A DNA stretch of 14,280 bases from Phenylobacterium aquaticum (GTDB lineage: Bacteria; Pseudomonadota; Alphaproteobacteria; Caulobacterales; Caulobacteraceae): the NCBI RefSeq assembly GCF_947378715.1, contig NZ_CANCLE010000104.1, forward strand, positions 1 to 14,280. Direction: 5' to 3'. Of the stretch, positions 1-5,574 are shown piece by piece. Position numbers and translations under genes: made by a program. Positions within the stretch are counted from its first letter, which is position 1; the number at the start of each line of letters is the position of its first letter. The notes under the pieces were generated by a model. That model had not been told where the DNA came from, did no database searches, and worked only from the letters and a program-made list of their open reading frames with translations.

Positions 1-897
1 CTGACCCACTACACCGGCGCCCCGGCCGAGCACGTGCAGCAGTTCATCCTGTTCACCAACTACCACCGCTATGTGGATGAGTTCGTCCGCTGGGGCTGCC
101 AGCAGCTGAAGGCGGGCGGGCCCTATACCGCGCTCTCCGCCGCCGGCCGGGTGATGGTCACGGCCGACACGCCCAATCCGGAACAGGCCGTGGCTGACGG
201 CGCCTGGCGCAGGCACCAGATGCCCGCCTATCACCTGATGGCCGAGGGCCGGGCCGGCATCACCTTGGTCAATATCGGGGTGGGCCCCTCCAACGCCAAG
301 ACCATCTGCGACCACCTGGCGGTGCTGCGGCCCCAGGCCTGGCTGATGATCGGCCACTGCGGCGGGCTGCGCGGCTCCCAGACCATCGGCGACTATGTCC
401 TGGCCCACGCCTATCTGCGCGACGACCATGTGCTGGACTCGGTCTTGCCGCCGGAAATCCCGATCCCGGCCATCGCCGAGGTGCAGGTGGCCATGAACCG
501 GGCCGCCGAGCTGGTCACCGGCGAGACCGGCGAGCCGCTCAAGCGCCGTCTGCGGACCGGCACGGTGGTCACCACCGACGACCGCAACTGGGAGCTTCGC
601 TATTCCTCCAGCGCGCTGCGGTTCAACCAGTCCCGCGCCGTGGCCATCGACATGGAAAGCGCCACCATCGCCGCCCAGGGCTATCGGTTCCGGGTGCCCT
701 ACGGGACCCTGCTCTGCGTCTCCGACAAGCCGCTGCACGGCGAGCTGAAGCTGCCCGGCCAGGCCAACGCCTTCTATGAACGCGCCATCGGCCAGCACCT
801 GCAGATCGGCATCGCCACCATGGACCTGCTGCGCCAGGAAGGGCCCAGGCTCCACTCCCGCAAGCTCCGCAGCTTCGACGAGCCGCCGTTCCGCTAG
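1..897 (+). CDS. amn: AMP nucleosidase, C-terminal part (5' end outside window)
   Basis: Hydrolyses AMP to adenine and ribose 5-phosphate in the cytoplasm (purine salvage and adenylate control). The frame is open from base 1, so the gene is cut by the window edge; 298 residues are present, against about 480 in the E. coli enzyme. The fragment follows the E. coli catalytic domain closely: FTNYHRYVDEFVRW near the start, the phosphate-site stretch IGVGPSNAK at fragment residues 92-100, IGHCGGL at about 117-123, the ribose-binding IDMESAT at 216-222 and CVSDKP at 239-244, whose Asp is the expected catalytic acid. The end, LHSRKLRSFDEPPFR, also matches the family end, so the C-terminus is complete. 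The first GTG, at base 34, is internal and not a start. The stop TAG (895-897) overlaps the stop of the convergent hydrolase gene. Recognition is firm; only the N-terminal third is unseen. Confidence 0.96.
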   Translation: MTHYTGAPAEHVQQFILFTNYHRYVDEFVRWGCQQLKAGGPYTALSAAGRVMVTADTPNPEQAVADGAWRRHQMPAYHLMAEGRAGITLVNIGVGPSNAKTICDHLAVLRPQAWLMIGHCGGLRGSQTIGDYVLAHAYLRDDHVLDSVLPPEIPIPAIAEVQVAMNRAAELVTGETGEPLKRRLRTGTVVTTDDRNWELRYSSSALRFNQSRAVAIDMESATIAAQGYRFRVPYGTLLCVSDKPLHGELKLPGQANAFYERAIGQHLQIGIATMDLLRQEGPRLHSRKLRSFDEPPFR

Positions 898-1634
898 GCC
901 AGGAACGCGACCAGAGCCTCGCGGAACGCCCGGCCGGCGACGGCGGTCCCGTGATCGCCCGGAACCTGCACGAACCGCCCGCCCAGCCAGTCGGCCAGGG
1001 TCTGGCCGGAGCCGTTGTCGTGGTCGTCGCGGCCCATCAGCACCAGGGCGGGGATCTTGATCCCCCTGATCTCGGCCTCGGTGGTCGGCTGGAACGAGGC
1101 CAGCACCCCCAACATGGCTTCGGGCTTCAGGCCCTGGTCAGCCATCAGCTTGTGGAGCGCCCCACCCATGGCGGCGTCCTGGGCAGCCGGGCCACGGCGG
1201 ATCGCGTCCTCGAAGGCCTCGGCGCGGGGGCCGGCCTCCATGATCGCGGTCTCGCCCATGCCGCCGATGACCAGGCGCTGGGGCCGCAGGCCGCCAGCGA
1301 TCGCGCGGATCGCGGTGCGCCCGCCCATGGAATAGCCGCCGAGATCGTAGTCGATGAGGCCCAGGTGGGCGACCAGCTCCACCACGTCGCGGGCCATGAC
1401 ATCAGCAGGCCAGAAGCCGGGATCGGTTGGCGCGTCGGATGCGCCGTGGCCCCGGGCGTCCGGCGTGATCACCTGGCGGCCGGCTTCGACCAGGGCCTGG
1501 ACCAGGCGCGGCGCGGCCCAGTTGCGCGCGCCGCTCGACAGGAAGCCGTGCAGCAGCATGACCGGTCGGCCCTCGCCCTGGACGCCATAGGCGATGCGAA
1601 CCCGATCAGAGGTGGTGAAGTGGTGGTCGGTCAT
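894..1634 (-). CDS. Alpha/beta hydrolase
   Basis: A 246-residue single-domain alpha/beta-hydrolase-fold protein. Visible landmarks: the oxyanion-hole strand MLLHGF (residues 26-31), PDARGHGAS (58-66), the nucleophile elbow GYSMGG with Ser102, a candidate acid in GRDDHD (Asp203, 204 or 206), and GDHG with the likely catalytic His228. No signal peptide, so it is probably cytoplasmic. The substrate cannot be read from sequence; relatives include esterases, lactonases and C-C hydrolases. The ATG at 1634 is chosen because the hydrolase fold begins at once (DHHFTTSDRVRIAYG). The frame is open to a start at 1742, but those 36 extra residues are low-complexity and would overlap the divergent small gene. 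No clear Shine-Dalgarno is seen. The gene ends convergently on amn, with both stops in one CTAG, and diverges from the 60-aa gene across 48 bases. Confidence 0.9.
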   Translation of the reverse strand: MTDHHFTTSDRVRIAYGVQGEGRPVMLLHGFLSSGARNWAAPRLVQALVEAGRQVITPDARGHGASDAPTDPGFWPADVMARDVVELVAHLGLIDYDLGGYSMGGRTAIRAIAGGLRPQRLVIGGMGETAIMEAGPRAEAFEDAIRRGPAAQDAAMGGALHKLMADQGLKPEAMLGVLASFQPTTEAEIRGIKIPALVLMGRDDHDNGSGQTLADWLGGRFVQVPGDHGTAVAGRAFREALVAFLA

Positions 1635-1645
1635 GGCCGCGAGGA

Positions 1646-1675
1646 TTGCCTGTCTCGGCGGCCGGGCGCTACACC
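1646..1675 (+). promoter_or_regulatory. Candidate Caulobacter-type promoter for the 60-aa gene
   Basis: TTGCCTG (1646-1652), then 15 bases, then GCTACACC (1668-1675). This resembles the Caulobacter housekeeping pattern TTGaCGs / GCTAnAwC. Transcription would begin only a few bases before the ATG at 1683, giving a nearly leaderless mRNA, which fits the absence of a Shine-Dalgarno. Match by eye only. Confidence 0.3.
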
Positions 1676-1682
1676 CGCGTTG

Positions 1683-1865
1683 ATGAGCCCGCCCGTCGTC
1701 CCCCGTCCGCCCACGCGCCCCGACGACGCCGAGTGCTGCCATCGCGGCTGCTGCCCCTGCATCTTCGACTATTATGACGGGGCGCTGGAGCGCTGGCGCA
1801 AGCGGATCGAGGGCCTGGGGCTCGATCCGGACCAGGTGCTGGCGGAGATGACGCCCGCGACGTGA
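1683..1865 (+). CDS. Small cysteine-rich oxidoreductase-like domain protein (60 aa)
   Basis: A 60-residue protein with a proline-rich start (residues 1-14), then ECCHRGCCPCIFDYYDGAL at 17-35 and a charged helix to the end. Five cysteines (18, 19, 23, 24, 26) fall in the pattern CCxxGCxxCIxDxYxxxL, which is typical of the 'oxidoreductase-like' N-terminal domain found as small stand-alone proteins in proteobacteria and at the N-terminus of some eukaryotic oxidoreductases. The cysteine cluster suggests metal or iron-sulfur binding, but the role is unknown. The ATG at 1683 puts the cysteine motif close to the N-terminus, as in relatives; the same frame is open further upstream but only antisense to the hydrolase. 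The phosphatase gene starts 38 bases downstream on the same strand, so co-transcription is possible. Family recognition is good; function is not assigned. Confidence 0.82.
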   Translation: MSPPVVPRPPTRPDDAECCHRGCCPCIFDYYDGALERWRKRIEGLGLDPDQVLAEMTPAT

Positions 1866-1903
1866 GATTGCGCCGGGCCCGCATCCGGCAGTAGATCAGG
1901 CTC

Positions 1904-2680
1904 ATGACCCGTCACATCCCCCTCGAGGGCGTCGAGAACTTCCGTGACTTCGGCGGCTATGACACCGCCTGCGGCCGCGGCCTGAAGCGCGGCGTGCTCT
2001 ATCGCTCCGCCAACCACGCCAACGCTACTGAGGCCGATCTGGCCGCCATGCGCGACCTGGGCGTCGAGGTGATCGTCGATCTGCGGCGCCCGCTGGAGCG
2101 CCAGCGCGAGCCTTCGAGGCGCTGGGAGGGCTTTTCCGGCCGGGTGATCGAGAACGACATCGAGGACGCCCAGGGCGACTGGGCGACCCTGTTGGCCAGC
2201 GTCCCCGATATCGACGGAAACTGGTTCTATGAGGACAGCATCGGCTTCTATCGCCGGGGCCCCTTCGAGGCCCGGCACGTGGATCTGTTCAGCCGCTACT
2301 TCCAGGCCCTGGCCGAAGCCGACGGGGCGGTGGTGGTGCACTGCGCGGCGGGCAAGGACCGCACCGGCATGATCTGCGCCTTCACCCACCATATCGCCGG
2401 GGTGCATCGCGACGACCTGGTCGCCGACTATCTGGCGACCAACCACGAGGGCCGGATCATCCATCGGGTGAATTTCCTGCGCGACTACGTCAGGAACCTC
2501 ACCGGCAAGACCCTGAGCGACGACGCCCTGCGCGTCGCGGTCAGCGTCCATGAGGCCTATCTTGATACGGCGCTCAGCGAGATCGAGGCCCGCTGCGGCT
2601 CCATGGACGCCTATCTGCGCGACATCCTGGGGATCGATGACGCCCACCGCCAGCGGATCGCCGACAAGATCCTGGCCTGA
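1904..2680 (+). CDS. Tyrosine/dual-specificity protein phosphatase family protein
   Basis: A 258-residue cysteine-dependent phosphatase of the bacterial tyrosine-phosphatase family that begins with NFRDFGGY (residues 12-19) and LYRSANHAN (32-40). The strand EVIVDLRRPLER (55-66) precedes the P-loop VHCAAGKDRTG (145-155). In it Cys147 is the nucleophile and Arg153 the phosphate-binding arginine of C(x)5R, with Lys151 and Asp152 as in PTPs that also act on phosphoinositides or other phosphoesters. The remaining helices (155-258) match the family's usual length. The physiological substrate cannot be read. The ATG at 1904 follows a weak purine stretch and is just before the conserved NFRD motif, so the start is secure. 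It lies 38 bases after the 60-aa gene and 71 bases before the aminotransferase, all on the same strand. Confidence 0.92.
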   Translation: MTRHIPLEGVENFRDFGGYDTACGRGLKRGVLYRSANHANATEADLAAMRDLGVEVIVDLRRPLERQREPSRRWEGFSGRVIENDIEDAQGDWATLLASVPDIDGNWFYEDSIGFYRRGPFEARHVDLFSRYFQALAEADGAVVVHCAAGKDRTGMICAFTHHIAGVHRDDLVADYLATNHEGRIIHRVNFLRDYVRNLTGKTLSDDALRVAVSVHEAYLDTALSEIEARCGSMDAYLRDILGIDDAHRQRIADKILA

Positions 2681-2751
2681 CGCCAAGATTGCCTCCGCCG
2701 CCGTCCCGGCCTAAGCGTCCCGGCCCAAAGCCAAGACCGGGGACGAGACAC

Positions 2752-3921
2752 ATGCAAAGCTTCCAGCCGCCGCGCCGCATCCTGATGGGCCCTGGCCCCT
2801 CCGACGTCAGTCCCCGCGTGCTGGCCGCCCTGGCCCGCCCGACCATCGGCCACCTGGACCCCGAGTTCCAGAAGCTGATGGAGGAGATCAAGGCGGCGAT
2901 GTCGCGGCTGTTCAACGCCCCTGACCATGCCTGCGTGCCCCTGCCGGCCCCCGGCACGGCAGGTATGGAAGCGGCGATCATGAACCTGCTGGAGCCCGGC
3001 GACCGGGCGGTGATCGCCGTCAACGGCGCCTTTGGCGGTCGCATGGCCGACATGGCCGACCGGGCCGGCGCCGAGGTGATCAAGGTCGAGTTCGACTGGG
3101 GTCTGCCGGTCGACCCGGCCAAGGTGGAGGAAGCCCTGAAGGGTGGCCCGGTGAAGGTGCTGGCCTTCGTCCACGCCGAGACCTCGACCGGCGCGCGCTC
3201 CGACGCCGCCGCGCTGTGCGCGCTGGCCCGCAAATACGGCGCCCTGTCGGTGGTCGACTGCGTGACCTCGCTGGGTGGGATCGTCGTCGACGTCGCCGCC
3301 TGGGACGCCGACGTGGTCTATTCCGGCACCCAGAAGTGCCTGTCGGCCCCTCCGGGACTGTCGCCCATCGCGCTCTCCAAGCGAGCTCAGGCGGCGATCA
3401 GCGGCCGCAAGACCAAAGTCCGCAACTGGCTCCTGGATTTCAATCTGCTGATGGCCTACTGGGGCGGCGACGGCGGCCGGACCTATCACCACACCGCCCC
3501 GATCAACGCGCTCTATGGGCTGCACGAGAGCCTGGTCGCCCTGTTCGAGGAGGGCCAGCAAGCCGTCCTGGTTCGCCACGCTCGCACCCATGAGGCCCTG
3601 GCTGCGGGCCTTGAGGCGGCCGGCCTCAAGCTGCTGGTCGCCGAACCCTATCGCCTGCCGCAGCTGAATGCGGTGCTCGTGCCGGATGGCGTCGATGAAG
3701 CGGCGGTGCGCACCCATGTGCTCGCCAAGTGGGACCTGGAGATCGGCGCCGGCCTTGGCCCCCTCAAGGGCAAGATCTGGCGCATCGGCCTGATGGGCGC
3801 CTCGGCCACCCCCTGGCACGTGCGCCTGTGCCTCAGCGCCCTGTGCGAAGCGCTGGAGGCCCAGGGCTTCAAGACTGACACCAAGGCGGTGCTCGCCGCC
3901 GTGGACGCCAAGCTGGCCTGA
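2752..3921 (+). CDS. Class V PLP aminotransferase, alanine/ureidoglycine-glyoxylate type
   Basis: A 389-residue pyridoxal-phosphate enzyme of aminotransferase class V, in the group holding alanine-glyoxylate, serine-glyoxylate and (S)-ureidoglycine-glyoxylate aminotransferases. Landmarks: LMGPGPSDVSPRVL (residues 11-24), GHLDPEF (33-39), GTAGMEAA (68-75) for cofactor phosphate binding, VVDCVTSLGG (167-176) with the ring-pairing Asp169, and SGTQKCLSAPPGL (191-203) with the Schiff-base Lys195. Length is normal. The ATG at 2752 is preferred over the in-frame start at 2689: it has a purine-rich GGGGACGAG (2739-2747) ahead of it, and the upstream residues are low-complexity proline/arginine. No purine-degradation or serine-cycle genes are next to it; amn, nearby, is a different step of purine metabolism. 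The exact donor is therefore left open. It is followed by a hairpin, then a 54-aa gene. Confidence 0.9.
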   Translation: MQSFQPPRRILMGPGPSDVSPRVLAALARPTIGHLDPEFQKLMEEIKAAMSRLFNAPDHACVPLPAPGTAGMEAAIMNLLEPGDRAVIAVNGAFGGRMADMADRAGAEVIKVEFDWGLPVDPAKVEEALKGGPVKVLAFVHAETSTGARSDAAALCALARKYGALSVVDCVTSLGGIVVDVAAWDADVVYSGTQKCLSAPPGLSPIALSKRAQAAISGRKTKVRNWLLDFNLLMAYWGGDGGRTYHHTAPINALYGLHESLVALFEEGQQAVLVRHARTHEALAAGLEAAGLKLLVAEPYRLPQLNAVLVPDGVDEAAVRTHVLAKWDLEIGAGLGPLKGKIWRIGLMGASATPWHVRLCLSALCEALEAQGFKTDTKAVLAAVDAKLA

Positions 3922-3933
3922 CGCGGGTCAGGT

Positions 3934-3955
3934 CCCGGCGAATTTAGCCGCCGGG
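3934..3955 (+). terminator. Hairpin after the aminotransferase gene
   Basis: CCCGGCG (3934-3940) and CGCCGGG (3949-3955) form a perfect 7-bp stem with an 8-base loop, 12 bases after the stop codon. No T-run follows, so termination is uncertain; it could equally protect the 3' end of the transcript. Confidence 0.35.
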
Positions 3956-4023
3956 CGAGGGATCGGGATCGCCCCGGGCGGGTTGTTCTCTCAGGCGTCG
4001 CACGCGTCGCCGGGGAGACAGCC

Positions 4024-4188
4024 ATGGAAAAGTCGCGAGACGAGTTTCTGCACCGCTGCAATGTCGCCAACTACACCCGCCAACTCCGCTTCGCCCCGGA
4101 CGGTCCGAAGCGGAAGGCCCTGATGGCCCTGTTGGCCGAGGAGGGCGTTCGCGCCCGCTCCAATGGCTGGTTCCCGATCTTCGGATAG
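4024..4188 (+). CDS. Small protein of unknown function (54 aa)
   Basis: An ATG at 4024 has a strong Shine-Dalgarno GGGGAG (4012-4017) six bases upstream and opens a 54-codon frame to TAG at 4186-4188. The product is a basic, probably helical protein: RDEFLHRCNVANYTRQL near the start, PKRKALMALLAEEG at 28-41, then SNGWFPIFG at the end. The NxANYxRxL ... LMxLLAEE layout resembles small helical proteins of about 50-60 residues that are widespread and uncharacterised in alphaproteobacteria. No signal peptide or membrane segment is visible. It sits between the aminotransferase (102 bases before) and the dienelactone hydrolase (76 bases after) on the same strand. The start site and coding-like composition make it likely real; I assign no function. 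Confidence 0.72.
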   Translation: MEKSRDEFLHRCNVANYTRQLRFAPDGPKRKALMALLAEEGVRARSNGWFPIFG

Positions 4189-4264
4189 GACGCGGGGTGA
4201 CGCCGCGCCGGGCTTGAGGGATAGTTCCTGGGCTGGCCCATTTCGGCCGCCTTGGGAGACCCTC

Positions 4265-5113
4265 ATGCTGGACGATCAGACCGACGCCCTTTCGCGACGC
4301 GATTTCACCGCACTCACCGTCGGCGCCGCCGGCGCCGTGGTCGTGGCCACGGGCGCCCAGGCCGCCGAGGTCGTCGAGAGCGACGTGACGATCAAGACCA
4401 CCGACGGGTCCTGCGACGCCGCCCTGTTCCATCCGGCCGGCAAGGGCGCCTGGCCCGCCGTGCTGATCTGGCCCGATGCGCTCGGCCTGCGACCGGAATT
4501 TCGCGCCATGGGCAAGCGGCTGGCGGCCGAGGGTTATGTCGTCCTGGTCCCCAACCCCTTCTACCGCTCGCGCCCGGCCCCGGTGTTCACCGGCCCCTTC
4601 GACTTCGCCAATGCCGACGACCGCGCCAAGCTGGCCCTGATCCGCGCCCCGCTGACCCCCGACGCGGTGACCCGCGACGCCGTCGCCTTCGTCGCGTTCC
4701 TCGACGCCCAGAAGGTCACCAACCGGAAGGCCAAGGCCGGGGTCCAGGGCTATTGCATGGGCGGGCCGATGACGATGCAGACGGCGGCGGCCCTGCCGGC
4801 CCGGATCGGCGCCGGCGGCTCGTTTCATGGCGGCGGCCTGGTGACAGCCGCCCCGGACAGCCCCCATCTGCTGGTCCCCAAGATCAAGGCGCGGTTCTAT
4901 TTCGGCGTCGCCATGAACGACGACCAGCGCCAGCCCGACGCCAAGGACCAGCTCAAGGCCGCCTTCGCCGCAGCGAACGTCCCAGCCAAGATTGAGGTCT
5001 ATGACGGCGCCCTGCACGGCTGGTGCGTGCCGGGCTCGGCCGTCTACAACCCGGCTTCCGCCGAGCGCGCCTGGGGTGAATTGCTGGCGCTGTACAAGGC
5101 GGGGCTGGTCTAG
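4265..5113 (+). CDS. Dienelactone hydrolase family protein with Tat signal
   Basis: A 282-residue alpha/beta hydrolase of the dienelactone hydrolase type. The N-terminus carries a twin-arginine signal, SRRDFTALTVG (residues 10-20), followed by a hydrophobic stretch and a likely cut after AQA (31-33), so it should be exported folded. The mature part has the family triad: Cys164 in GYCMGG as nucleophile, an Asp at about 219-220 in GVAMNDD, and His251 in LHGW. Classical dienelactone hydrolase is cytoplasmic and opens dienelactone to maleylacetate in chloroaromatic breakdown; exported relatives are uncharacterised, so that reaction should not be assumed. The ATG at 4265 has GGGAG (4254-4258) at good spacing and places the twin arginines close to the N-terminus; the in-frame start at 4163 would bury the signal. 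Its stop TAG (5111-5113) shares a CTAG with the convergent tadA stop. Confidence 0.9.
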   Translation: MLDDQTDALSRRDFTALTVGAAGAVVVATGAQAAEVVESDVTIKTTDGSCDAALFHPAGKGAWPAVLIWPDALGLRPEFRAMGKRLAAEGYVVLVPNPFYRSRPAPVFTGPFDFANADDRAKLALIRAPLTPDAVTRDAVAFVAFLDAQKVTNRKAKAGVQGYCMGGPMTMQTAAALPARIGAGGSFHGGGLVTAAPDSPHLLVPKIKARFYFGVAMNDDQRQPDAKDQLKAAFAAANVPAKIEVYDGALHGWCVPGSAVYNPASAERAWGELLALYKAGLV

Positions 5114-5574
5114 GATTTTCGCCGCCGCGCCCGGAAGAACCCTCGCAGCAGTTCGGCGCTCTCCAGCGCCAGCACCCCGCCGGTGACCTCGGGCCGCCAG
5201 TGACACGTCGGCTGGTCGAAGAACTTCGGGCCATGGATCACGGCGCCGCCCTTTGCGTCGTCGGCGCCGAACACCAGGCGGCCGACACGGGCGTGGCTGA
5301 TCGCGCCCGCGCACATGGCGCAGGGTTCCAGCGTCACCACCAGGGTCAGACCGGTGAGCCGATAATTGCCCAGCTTGCGGGCCGCCTCGCGCAGGGCGAC
5401 GATCTCGGCGTGGGCGGTCGGATCATGGCTGCCGATCGGACCGTTTGAGCCGATGGCGATGACCTCCTCGGTGGCTGGATCGACCACGACGGCGCCCACG
5501 GGGGTCTCGCCCCGTGCGGCGGCGTCTTGCGCCGCCTGCAGGGCGATGCGCATGGTGCGATGATCATGATCCAC
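5110..5574 (-). CDS. tadA: tRNA adenosine(34) deaminase
   Basis: Converts A34 to inosine in the wobble position of tRNA-Arg(ACG), an essential step in most bacteria. With the GTG start at 5574 the protein is 154 residues: GETPVGAVVVD (22-32), zinc and proton-shuttle motif TAHAEI (53-58, with His55 and Glu57), the second zinc motif PCAMC (84-88, with Cys85 and Cys88), and FFDQPTCHWRPEV near the C-terminus, which separates TadA from other cytidine/guanine deaminases. Start choice: an ATG at 5553 would give 147 residues, but the GTG at 5574 keeps the extra N-terminal turn before MRIAL seen in E. coli and Agrobacterium TadA and has a G-rich stretch ahead. Either way it nearly abuts or overlaps the divergent rluB start. 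The frame stays open far upstream, antisense to rluB, but that part is not TadA. Confidence 0.93.
   Translation of the reverse strand: MDHDHRTMRIALQAAQDAAARGETPVGAVVVDPATEEVIAIGSNGPIGSHDPTAHAEIVALREAARKLGNYRLTGLTLVVTLEPCAMCAGAISHARVGRLVFGADDAKGGAVIHGPKFFDQPTCHWRPEVTGGVLALESAELLRGFFRARRRKS

Noticed and set aside
951..1682. Long N-terminal extension of the cysteine-rich small protein
   Set aside because: The frame is open only because it lies antisense to the hydrolase; the family protein is small and starts close to its cysteines.
1772..2686. Open frame of 304 codons on the minus strand
   Set aside because: Antisense to the phosphatase, no motif, composition of a mirror frame.
2611..3819. 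Open frame of 402 codons on the minus strand
   Set aside because: Antisense to the aminotransferase; rich in Gln, Gly, Arg and His as expected from reversed GC-rich codons; no recognisable domain.
2752..3921. Naming the aminotransferase pucG
   Set aside because: Lys195 and other motifs fit the whole alanine/serine/ureidoglycine-glyoxylate group, and no allantoin-pathway gene is nearby.
3944..5314. Open frame of 456 codons on the minus strand
   Set aside because: Mirror frame of the dienelactone hydrolase gene; no conserved motif, and it conflicts with the well-supported tadA frame.
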